Positions 1-5,062 of a stretch of 14,185 nucleotides of DNA are shown here, one piece after another (position 1 is the stretch's first letter; every line of letters starts with the position of its first letter). The position numbers were made by a program, and so were the translations under genes. The DNA lies in NCBI GenBank assembly GCA_051745835.1, contig JBNJEL010000045.1, positions 1 through 14,185 of the forward strand. The letters run 5' to 3'. Below the pieces are notes generated by a model. It ran no database searches. It saw nothing but the letters and a program-made list of their open reading frames with translations, and was not told where the DNA came from. This stretch comes from JBNJEL01 sp051745835 (lineage in GTDB: Bacteria; Bacillota; Halanaerobiia; Halobacteroidales; Acetohalobiaceae).

Positions 1-221
1 ATCTTAGCTGGTTCTTTAGCTAACGCATACCCACCATTCTTGCCACGATAGGATTCCACTAGATCGGTCTGAGCTAATTCGCGAAAAATCTTAAGTAAGA
101 ATCGCTTGGGAATCTTCTCTGCTTCCGAAATTGTATAGGCGTCAACTCTAGAACCTACTCCCTGTTTTGCTAAGTATAGAATAGCTCGTAAAGCATAATC
201 ACTAGCCTGACTAATTCTCAT
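1..221 (-). CDS. Rrf2-family transcriptional regulator, N-terminal part (cut by window edge)
   Basis: The visible 73 residues start MRISQASDYALRAILYLA and continue through a winged helix-turn-helix with the Rrf2 hallmarks: the DYALRAILYLA first helix, the recognition segment IPKRFLLKIFRELAQ (about residues 38-52), and the wing SYRGKNGGYALAK (about 59-71). Rrf2 proteins (IscR, NsrR, CymR, RsrR) are DNA-binding sensors of Fe-S status, nitric oxide or cysteine. The C-terminal region that would carry any Fe-S cluster cysteines lies outside the window, so the sensed signal cannot be told. The ATG at 219-221 follows a weak GGTGAG ribosome binding site. The gene has its own near-consensus promoter with a palindrome lying in it, which suggests autoregulation. 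Family assignment is firm; the subfamily is unknown. Confidence 0.9.
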   Translation of the reverse strand, partial: MRISQASDYALRAILYLAKQGVGSRVDAYTISEAEKIPKRFLLKIFRELAQTDLVESYRGKNGGYALAKEPAK

Positions 222-266
222 CTATCTCACCTATCTCATTAATTATTATAATCATTTCCGGTTATA

Positions 267-295
267 ATTATACTAATTTAGTATGGTTTTGTCAA
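267..295 (-). promoter_or_regulatory. Promoter with palindromic operator for the Rrf2 regulator
   Basis: On the minus strand TTGACA (290-295) and TATAAT (267-272) are separated by exactly 17 bp, a perfect sigma-A promoter. A perfect 15-bp palindrome, ATACTAATTTAGTAT (270-284), covers the -10 end and the spacer. Its core ACTAAATTAGT (minus strand) fits the ACT-RWWWY-AGT core of the E. coli IscR type 1 site. Position and symmetry suggest that the Rrf2 protein represses its own gene; this is inference. Confidence 0.8.
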
Positions 296-376
296 GGTTC
301 CATCTTACATTTATGTCCAGTTAACTTATAAAGTAGTAAGTAGCTGTACTATCAATCCGCCGGTTAAGATAATTAT

Positions 377-416
377 AAAAAAATCCTCCTGCAAATTATA
401 AATTCACAGAAGGATT
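377..416 (-). terminator. Rho-independent terminator of the nitroreductase gene
   Basis: Read on the minus strand, a 10-bp stem with one G-U pair (arms 407-416 and 382-391) is followed by a run of seven T (complement of 377-383). It lies just past the nitroreductase stop codon. Confidence 0.8.
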
Positions 417-433
417 AACCTCACTCAATATAA

Positions 434-937
434 CTACTGCCAATTATTGTAGTGTACTCGCGTTTCATCATATCTATTAGCCGGTGGCTTCTCTTCAGCT
501 GGTTTTCCTAAAGCAACAATCGCAAATGGTATAATCTCACCCGGCAAATCGAATAAGTCTCTAATCCCATTCTCCTGCTCTTGATTAGGATGAACTCCCA
601 CCCAGACCGAACCTAAACCTTCCATCTCCGCTGCAATCAAGATATTCTCTGTAGCAGCCGAGCAATCCTGTACCCAGTAACCATCATACTCTTCTAATCC
701 TAAGTCTCCACAGACTAATACTGCAGCTGGTGCATCGGTTAACATACCAGCATCTGGATGCAGCTTAGCTAACTTATCTAATACCTCTCGTTCATCTAGC
801 ACAATAAAGTGCCACGGCTGCTCATTACCGGCTGATGGAGCTGCCATTGCTGCATGAAGAAGATTCTTAATTATATGTCTCGGCACAGGATCTGAAGTAT
901 AATTCCTGATACTTCTTCGCTCTAAAATCAATTCCAT
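434..937 (-). CDS. Nitroreductase-family FMN oxidoreductase
   Basis: A 167-residue single-domain protein of the nitroreductase fold, FMN-dependent and usually a homodimer that uses NAD(P)H to reduce nitro compounds, quinones or flavins. The N-terminal RRSIRNY (7-13) supplies the FMN phosphate contacts, PSAGNEQPWHF (34-44) is the classic second motif, and GLGSVWVGV (107-115) with the late ALGKPAEE (142-149) complete the signature. The length is short, as in the compact clostridial members. The physiological substrate cannot be predicted. The ATG at 935-937 follows a strong AGGAGGT site at a spacing of 6. It stands alone, with its own terminator downstream and the terminator of the preceding gene upstream, so it is probably monocistronic. 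I saw no convincing promoter in front of it. Confidence 0.92.
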   Translation of the reverse strand: MELILERRSIRNYTSDPVPRHIIKNLLHAAMAAPSAGNEQPWHFIVLDEREVLDKLAKLHPDAGMLTDAPAAVLVCGDLGLEEYDGYWVQDCSAATENILIAAEMEGLGSVWVGVHPNQEQENGIRDLFDLPGEIIPFAIVALGKPAEEKPPANRYDETRVHYNNWQ

Positions 938-1044
938 CGCTTAACCTCCTAATTTAAAAGTAATTCCCTAAATTATCTTACTAATATTCTTCCAAATTAC
1001 TTATCAAGTATGCAATCTAATCAGCAGAATCAAAGCTAATCAAT

Positions 1045-1077
1045 AAAAAAAGAGTCTCCCACTTAAGTAGGAGACTC
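1045..1077 (-). terminator. Rho-independent terminator after the small exported protein gene
   Basis: On the minus strand an 11-bp stem (GAGTCTCCTAC with GTGGGAGACTC, one G-U pair) closes on a TTAA loop at 1052-1077 and is followed by seven T (complement of 1045-1051). It begins 8 bases after the stop codon. Confidence 0.92.
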
Positions 1078-1084
1078 CGCTTTA

Positions 1085-1483
1085 CTATCTACCCATTCTA
1101 TTATTGTAACCTGGTCCGTGTCCCTGGTGTCCATAACCTGGACTGCGATCTCTAAAGCCGCGACCATGTGGCCCATGAGGCATCATTCCAAAACCGCCCA
1201 TCATGCCAAAACCACCACGGTGACAAGGCATATTATAACCTGCAGAACGGTCTTGATAATCTTCTTTATAATACTCTCTGCGCTCCTCTAGTCGTTCTAA
1301 CATATACTCTGCTTCTTCTGAACTAATTAATCCTGCTTCTTGCTTCTCTTGGATATAATCCTTATTAAATTTATAATTCTTCTCTAACCATTCATCTCTA
1401 CTCAAATCATTAGCACCAAATGCTACAGCACCTATTCCTATAACTAAGACCAATACCAAACTACCCGCTAATATCTTCTTCAT
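1085..1483 (-). CDS. Small exported DUF2680-like protein with Gly/Met/His-rich tail
   Basis: A 132-residue protein of unknown function. MKK is followed by a hydrophobic stretch (residues 4-22) ending AVAFG-A, a Sec signal peptide with likely cleavage near residue 23, so the product is probably exported. Residues 25-75 form a charged helical segment (KNYKFNKDYIQEKQEAGLIS, then EEAEYMLERLEER) that resembles the DUF2680 family of Firmicutes. The tail (about 80-132) is low in complexity: PCHRGGFGMMGGFGMMPHG, then repeated GHGPGY-like units, rich in Gly, Met, His and Arg with one Cys. Such a tail could bind metal, but that is a guess. I chose the ATG at 1481-1483 because AAGGGGTG sits 6 bases upstream; the in-frame GTG three codons earlier (1490-1492) lies inside that ribosome binding site. 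Four phased TTYAT repeats upstream suggest control by a response regulator. Confidence 0.72.
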   Translation of the reverse strand: MKKILAGSLVLVLVIGIGAVAFGANDLSRDEWLEKNYKFNKDYIQEKQEAGLISSEEAEYMLERLEERREYYKEDYQDRSAGYNMPCHRGGFGMMGGFGMMPHGPHGRGFRDRSPGYGHQGHGPGYNNRMGR

Positions 1484-1527
1484 CTTGATCACCCCTTGAT
1501 TAAAATCTTCTCTTAATCTTTACCTAT

Positions 1528-1581
1528 ACTATATAATAGAAATATGAAGAATTAATGAAGATATTATAAATTCTTTATGAA
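1528..1581 (-). promoter_or_regulatory. Four direct repeats with 11-bp period and -10 box upstream of the DUF2680-like gene
   Basis: On the minus strand TTCAT, TTTAT, TTCAT and TTCAT begin exactly 11 bp apart (plus-strand copies start at 1577, 1566, 1555 and 1544). A -10-like element follows (TATTAT, complement of 1533-1538, or TATAGT, complement of 1528-1533) without a good -35. Tandem half-sites one helical turn apart, running into a promoter that lacks a -35, are the layout bound by OmpR/PhoB-type response regulators. Which regulator would bind is unknown. Confidence 0.5.
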
Positions 1582-1587
1582 TTATAA

Positions 1588-2697
1588 CTAATTAACTACT
1601 CTATTTAAATCAGCAAAGAATGTTAGACAGTTCTTCCCTTTAGCCTTAGAAGTATATAAAGCTTGGTCTGCTTCCTTGATTAAACTATCTAAAGACCTAT
1701 CTGGATTTAATGAACTAACCCCTATCGAAATAGTTAAAGAGCCACTCGGCAGTTCTGCTCCACCAGCAAAAGAATATTCCGCAACCGACTTTCTAAGTCG
1801 CTCGGCAATCAAGAAGACTTCTTCTCTAGATGTTAGGTTAGAAATAGCTAAAATAAACTCCTCTCCTCCATAGCGAGCTACTATATCCTCATCTCTCGTC
1901 TCTTCCTTAAATATCTGAGCTAACTCTTGTAGCGCTTGATTACCTGCTGGATGTCCGTTTAAGTCATTATAAGTTTTAAAATCATCCAGATCAATCATCA
2001 TAATCACTACTGAATCAAGATGCTTCATCTTTCTCTCTAGTAGATTTTTAAAGTAATGTAAATCAGGAAGATCAGTCAATAGATCATAATTAGCTTTCCA
2101 TTCCAACTCTTGTTCTAACATAATCGATTGATTGAAATCTTTAATAATCACTACCATCATAAGTAGAGAAATTAATGAGAAGAATGTTATAGTAATACTT
2201 AATTTAAGCCACACTGAAAGTGAAATTCCTAACACTACAGATTGAATCAAATCTTTAATTATACTAAATAGTAGATAACCACTTACTGCTTCCTTGGTAT
2301 CAATCTGTACCACTAAAGAACCTACTCGCTGAGGATTATAAAAGAAATGTCCAACTACAGCTGGTAGTAATAAAGCAAGCAAGATACCATACTCAACTGC
2401 TGCCCCACCTACATATAATCTATAACCTGCAGGGATAATTGCCGAGTAAAATCCCATTTTACCGCCAAGAGCATAAGAGATTAAATAGATTGGTACAGCA
2501 CGTAAATCAAAGATCATATTTTGATACTCAAATGCTTCATACATAACTAAAGTTGAGAGTAAACCAGCTAATAGTGGCAATAATAAACGAAAAATAGAGT
2601 TATCTCCCACTCTTCTAATCATAAACTTCTTTAATCGAGCTCCAATAAAAATAACTGAGATAATAGTTGTCATATTATGAAAGAAAAAAGACCACAT
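1588..2697 (-). CDS. Membrane diguanylate cyclase (5TMR-LYT sensor + GGDEF)
   Basis: A 369-residue membrane enzyme that should make c-di-GMP from two GTP. Residues 1-185 hold about six hydrophobic helices. The block DLRAVPIYLISYALGGK (64-80) followed by GFYSAIIPAGYRLYVGGAA (82-100) is typical of the 5TM-5TMR LytS-like sensor domain. After a short linker the GGDEF domain runs from about 203 to 360: DLLTDLPD (205-212), MIDLDDFKTYNDLNGHPAGN (from 234), the active-site RYGGEEF (275-281) and ISIGVSS (323-329). The inhibitory I-site RxxD is present as RDED (268-271), five residues before GGEEF, so product inhibition is likely. I place the start at the ATG of 2695-2697, which has AGGAGG 7 bases upstream and begins 32 bp after the stop of the preceding gene. 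The longer frame, from a GTG at 2760, would overlap that gene and has no good ribosome binding site. Cotranscribed with the EAL-HDOD gene. Confidence 0.93.
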   Translation of the reverse strand: MWSFFFHNMTTIISVIFIGARLKKFMIRRVGDNSIFRLLLPLLAGLLSTLVMYEAFEYQNMIFDLRAVPIYLISYALGGKMGFYSAIIPAGYRLYVGGAAVEYGILLALLLPAVVGHFFYNPQRVGSLVVQIDTKEAVSGYLLFSIIKDLIQSVVLGISLSVWLKLSITITFFSLISLLMMVVIIKDFNQSIMLEQELEWKANYDLLTDLPDLHYFKNLLERKMKHLDSVVIMMIDLDDFKTYNDLNGHPAGNQALQELAQIFKEETRDEDIVARYGGEEFILAISNLTSREEVFLIAERLRKSVAEYSFAGGAELPSGSLTISIGVSSLNPDRSLDSLIKEADQALYTSKAKGKNCLTFFADLNRVVN

Positions 2698-2729
2698 CAC
2701 TGCTCCTCCTACTACTAAATTATTCTGCG

Positions 2730-3950
2730 CTAAACCTCCACCATCACTTCTTCTGTCCACTCTATCGCTTCTAAAAACAGTATGCCAACTAACCCTTCTG
2801 GTACACCTAACTTTACTTTATATTCAGTTACCAGATCCCACTCTCCCTCTTCATAAGCCAAAATTAATTCATAGATATCTCTAAACAGCCCTGATTGCCC
2901 TGTTAAAGCTTGCTTAATCGCCGGAGCAATCGGCAGCTCTTTTAATAAACTATTTAACTCATTATCCATTAATACATCAAGCAAAGAAAAAAGTCCCATC
3001 ATAAATAACTGTGATGTATTTACTTCCCTAGCTATTTTCTCACCTAATAATTCAGCAAACTTGGCTCTAATTAAAGAGATACGAATTACCTCTGTAGGTT
3101 TATCTTGAGCTATCTCCTTAATCACTACTAAATCGAACCATTTTTCAATCTCATCTAGACCTAATAAGATCAGCGCCTGCTTAATCGAATCGACTTCTTT
3201 TCTAACTCCGAATGCTGCTGAATTAATTAACCGTAATAGTTTGTACGAAAGAGCCATATCCTGTTTAATAATCCTAGCTATCTTATCTAAATTAGGTTGA
3301 GGCTGATTAAGTTCTCTAAGCACTTGTAAGTAATTAGTAGGATAGACAGGTAGATCCTTACCTGATACGATATCAGGACGTTTAAAGAAGTAACCTTGGA
3401 AGTAAGAGTAACCCATCTCTTGTGCCTCACGAAACTGAGCTTCACTCTCTACCTTTTCGGCTAATAGCTCTATCTCATAATCTTGTATCTTATCTACTAA
3501 CTGTCGTCGTTCTTGGGGAGAAGTAATTAAAAAATCCACTTTAACTATATGGGCTAACTCTAATAACTGAGCATATTCCGGGGCAAATACAAAATCATCT
3601 AAAGCAATTGTATAGCCTTTAGCTCTTAACTCTTTGCATTTAGCAATTACTTCCGAAGTTAATTCCACATCCTCTAAAATCTCTACTACTAAGACGTTAC
3701 TATCAAATAATGTGGCAATCTCCTTTTCTAATAAGTTCTTGGTAAAATTAATGAAGGCTAACTTACCCTGCGTTAATTCTTCAATTCCAATTACCCCAAA
3801 GCTATTGGTCAGAACTTGAGAAGTAGCAAGATCACCATCAATCTCTTGATAAAAGTTATCCATTCCATCTCTATATAATAGCTCATAGCCAATTACTCTT
3901 TTACACTGATTAAAGATAGGCTGGCGAGCAATGTAAGATTTAATAGCCAC
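2730..3950 (-). CDS. EAL-HDOD (YuxH/CdgJ-like) c-di-GMP signalling protein
   Basis: A 406-residue cytoplasmic protein. Residues 5-195 form an EAL domain of the YuxH type: ARQPIF (8-13), the EAL signature as YELLYR (22-27), INF (67-69), VVEILED (88-94), ALDDF (116-120), KVDF (137-140), AEKVES (164-169) and FQGYFF (184-189). Residues from about 205 to 395 are an HDOD domain (LLRLINSAAFGVR, 238-250; then IKQALILLGLDEIEKW, 256-271), a degenerate HD domain without catalytic metal ligands. Several catalytic positions survive (E23, N68, E90, D118, K137), but loop 6 reads DDFVFAP instead of DFGTG, so hydrolysis of c-di-GMP is uncertain; some relatives are active and others only bind. The GTG start at 3948-3950 directly follows an in-frame TGA and has AGGGAG close upstream. 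First gene of a pair with the GGDEF cyclase. Confidence 0.9.
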   Translation of the reverse strand: MAIKSYIARQPIFNQCKRVIGYELLYRDGMDNFYQEIDGDLATSQVLTNSFGVIGIEELTQGKLAFINFTKNLLEKEIATLFDSNVLVVEILEDVELTSEVIAKCKELRAKGYTIALDDFVFAPEYAQLLELAHIVKVDFLITSPQERRQLVDKIQDYEIELLAEKVESEAQFREAQEMGYSYFQGYFFKRPDIVSGKDLPVYPTNYLQVLRELNQPQPNLDKIARIIKQDMALSYKLLRLINSAAFGVRKEVDSIKQALILLGLDEIEKWFDLVVIKEIAQDKPTEVIRISLIRAKFAELLGEKIAREVNTSQLFMMGLFSLLDVLMDNELNSLLKELPIAPAIKQALTGQSGLFRDIYELILAYEEGEWDLVTEYKVKLGVPEGLVGILFLEAIEWTEEVMVEV

Positions 3951-3982
3951 TCACTCCCTAATTCATTATTAAAATCCTTATA

Positions 3983-4011
3983 ATAATACCTTATTTATAC
4001 TTATTCGATAA
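3983..4011 (-). promoter_or_regulatory. Possible promoter of the EAL-HDOD/GGDEF operon
   Basis: On the minus strand TTATCG (4006-4011) and TATTAT (3983-3988) are 17 bp apart, about 33 bp before the GTG start. The -35 match is poor, so this is tentative. Confidence 0.35.
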
Positions 4012-4039
4012 AAAGTTATATTCACCTAGAATAATTAGG

Positions 4040-4073
4040 AAGTAATTTAATTTTGACTAATTACTTTTTAGTC
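4040..4073. repeat. Overlapping inverted repeats between the EAL-HDOD and ferredoxin genes
   Basis: AAGTAATT (4040-4047) is perfectly repeated in inverse orientation at 4059-4066. GACTAA (4055-4060) is perfectly inverted as TTAGTC at 4068-4073. The two pairs overlap and cannot both fold. They lie 22-55 bp upstream of the ferredoxin -35 box, so they may be regulator sites rather than RNA structures. Confidence 0.5.
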
Positions 4074-4094
4074 CATAAATACTAACTTATATAA

Positions 4095-4123
4095 TTGACT
4101 TTCAATTTTTTAAATGTTATTAT
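4095..4123 (+). promoter_or_regulatory. Promoter of the ferredoxin gene
   Basis: TTGACT (4095-4100) and TATTAT (4118-4123) have the ideal 17-bp spacing and lie about 38 bp before the start codon. Confidence 0.8.
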
Positions 4124-4161
4124 ATTCATATACTTAACTTTAGAAAGGAGATGAATTTAAA

Positions 4162-4329
4162 ATGGCTTATACTATTACTGACGAATGTGTTTCTTGTGGA
4201 ACTTGCGAACCAGAATGTCCAGTAGGAGCTATCTCAGAAGGAGATAGTAAATTTGAAATCGATGCTGACGAATGTGTAGACTGCGGTTCTTGTGCAGATG
4301 CTTGCCCAGTAGAAGCAATCGAAGCTTAA
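4162..4329 (+). CDS. 2[4Fe-4S] ferredoxin
   Basis: A 55-residue clostridial-type ferredoxin: MAYTITDECVSCGTCEPECP in the first half and DECVDCGSCADACPVEAIEA at the end. Both cluster motifs are complete, C9-x2-C12-x2-C15-x3-C19 and C38-x2-C41-x2-C44-x3-C48, each followed by P and V, as in the classic tandem-repeat fold. It carries single electrons at low potential between enzymes such as pyruvate:ferredoxin oxidoreductase and hydrogenase; the actual partner is not shown by the context. AAGGAG (4145-4150) lies 11 bases before the ATG. An ATG at 4151 is out of frame. The gene has its own near-consensus promoter and a strong terminator, so it is monocistronic. It is highly acidic, with very few basic residues, fitting a halophile. 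It converges on the HesB-like selenoprotein gene. Confidence 0.97.
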   Translation: MAYTITDECVSCGTCEPECPVGAISEGDSKFEIDADECVDCGSCADACPVEAIEA

Positions 4330-4347
4330 TTCATCTCTAAATAATTA

Positions 4348-4375
4348 ACCCCGGTCTTAGAACCGGGGTCTTTTT
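4348..4375 (+). terminator. Rho-independent terminator of the ferredoxin gene
   Basis: ACCCCGGT (4348-4355) and ACCGGGGT (4362-4369) form a perfect 8-bp GC-rich stem with a 6-base loop, followed by CTTTTT (4370-4375). Read from the other side, the stem is followed by TAATTATTT, so it may also slow transcription arriving from the convergent selenoprotein gene. Confidence 0.93.
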
Positions 4376-4386
4376 CTATCTTAAAT

Positions 4387-4662
4387 TTAAGTAATTACAA
4401 ATCCACGCTTAAAGATAGAATCAGCATAATCGATCTTTCCTTCTTCTAAATTATCTAATAATTTGGGCTTCAAAGCTAACTTTAAATCATCTACTTCAAT
4501 TACTTTATCTCCATCAACTTTTGACTCTACAAGAGTCAATCCATACTGGGGACCATTTCACCCTACTGTCTGTAAATAAATCTTAACTATCGGATCATCC
4601 TTATCTGAATCAGCTAATAATTCATCAAATTTAGATCTAGCAGCTTCAGTGACTGTTAACAT
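4387..4662 (-). CDS. HesB/IscA-like selenoprotein, in-frame UGA read as Sec35
   Basis: A 91-residue protein if the UGA at 4558-4560 is decoded as selenocysteine. The N-terminal half is MLTVTEAARSKFDELLADSD and ends IYLQTVG; then comes U35, then NGPQYGLTLVESKVDG and, near the end, IDYADSIFKRGFVIT. This is the small HesB-like (A-type Fe-S carrier) fold, in which relatives have a conserved Cys-Gly-Gly-Pro after the first strands; here UGA sits exactly at that Cys. Homology continues on both sides of the UGA in one frame, and the downstream half has no start or ribosome binding site of its own. HesB-like selenoproteins are a known family, with unproven roles in Fe-S or redox chemistry. The C-terminal Cys-x-Cys of true IscA is absent, so classical cluster delivery is doubtful. 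A hairpin with a G in its apical loop lies 18 nt after the UGA. The ATG at 4660-4662 follows AAGGAGTGTGA. The promoter is consensus, with a palindrome at the start site. The alternative, a nonsense mutation, is less likely. Confidence 0.87.
4521..4539 (-). promoter_or_regulatory. Bacterial SECIS-like hairpin for UGA recoding
   Basis: In the mRNA, UUGACUC pairs perfectly with GAGUCAA (7 bp) around the 5-nt loop UUGUA. The stem starts 18 nt after the UGA and the loop G is the 28th base downstream, inside the roughly 16-37 nt window known for bacterial SECIS elements. The G-U in the loop matches what SelB recognises in E. coli. The element lies within the coding sequence (codons for GLTLVESK). 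Confidence 0.78.
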
Positions 4663-4699
4663 AACTAATTCACACTCCTTAATCAAATTCTTACCCCAT

Positions 4700-4750
4700 C
4701 TACCCCGGGGTAGTTTGTTTCATTATATAGCACTTGATTTTTATTGTCAA
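4700..4750 (-). promoter_or_regulatory. Consensus promoter plus GC-rich palindrome for the selenoprotein gene
   Basis: TTGACA (4745-4750) and TATAAT (4722-4727) with 17-bp spacing are a perfect sigma-A promoter. The 14-bp perfect palindrome CTACCCCGGGGTAG (4700-4713) lies at the expected transcription start, and a further GGGGTA copy (minus strand, complement of 4692-4697) follows. A repressor bound there would block initiation. The C-run/G-run symmetry recalls CsoR/CstR-type operators, but the regulator is unknown. Confidence 0.75.
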
Positions 4751-4967
4751 CTACTAATCAATTTAACTCTTAATCTAATTCCTGCCCACCTCCTTAGCCT
4801 AATAGAACAATTGATCAATCCCTTCAGATCAAAATTAAGACTATTAAAAATGTGGTGACTCTTCTCTAACTTTTTATCTCTAGCTTCCAATTCAGCAATT
4901 AAGTCCTAACAGCAGCTCAAATCCTATTTATCCCCTCTAAAGTATCATCTATTCTCACTTACTATTT
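4751..4967. other. Non-coding gap, no gene recognised
   Basis: This stretch between the selenoprotein promoter and the thiC terminator holds no credible gene. On the minus strand there is a strong AAGGAGGTGGG near 4791-4801 with no usable start after it, and short protein-like pieces are broken by stops in more than one frame. It may be a decayed gene, but nothing identifiable remains. Confidence 0.5.
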
Positions 4968-4999
4968 AAAAAAATAACCTCTCCAAAGAAGAGAGGTTA
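4968..4999 (-). terminator. Rho-independent terminator of the thiD-thiC operon
   Basis: On the minus strand TAACCTCTC pairs with GAGAGGTTA (9 bp, loop TTCTTTG) and is followed by seven T (complement of 4968-4974). It lies 63 bp after the thiC stop codon. Confidence 0.9.
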
Positions 5000-5062
5000 A
5001 ATTCATAACTATATAATTACAATTTAGTAACTAACTCTAATCCCCCCCAGTATTTACAATAA

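Noticed and set aside
1484..1492. GTG start for the DUF2680-like gene
   Set aside because: The GTG is part of the ribosome binding site AAGGGGTG that serves the ATG at 1481-1483, and signal peptides usually begin MKK.
1676..1873. Plus-strand open frame of 65 codons
   Set aside because: Antisense to the GGDEF domain coding sequence, without a ribosome binding site.
2698..2760. Longer GGDEF protein starting at the GTG at 2760
   Set aside because: It overlaps the EAL-HDOD stop and adds a Gly-rich stretch that the family lacks; the ATG at 2695-2697 has AGGAGG at ideal spacing.
3634..3819. Plus-strand open frame of 61 codons
   Set aside because: Antisense to the EAL domain; low-complexity product with no start signal.
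4558..4560. The in-frame TGA as a pseudogene stop or sequencing error
   Set aside because: The frame is intact on both sides, the TGA falls exactly on the conserved Cys codon, and a SECIS-like hairpin follows at the right distance; recoding explains all three.
4649..4858. Plus-strand open frame of 69 codons
   Set aside because: It runs antisense over the selenoprotein start and promoter, has no ribosome binding site, and its product resembles no protein; a shadow frame.
4751..4967. Protein-like minus-strand fragments (for example LIAELEARDKKLEKS) and a strong AAGGAGGTG
   Set aside because: Stops break every frame within a few dozen codons, no start follows the ribosome binding site, and no family is recognisable. 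It could be a gene remnant, but this cannot be supported.
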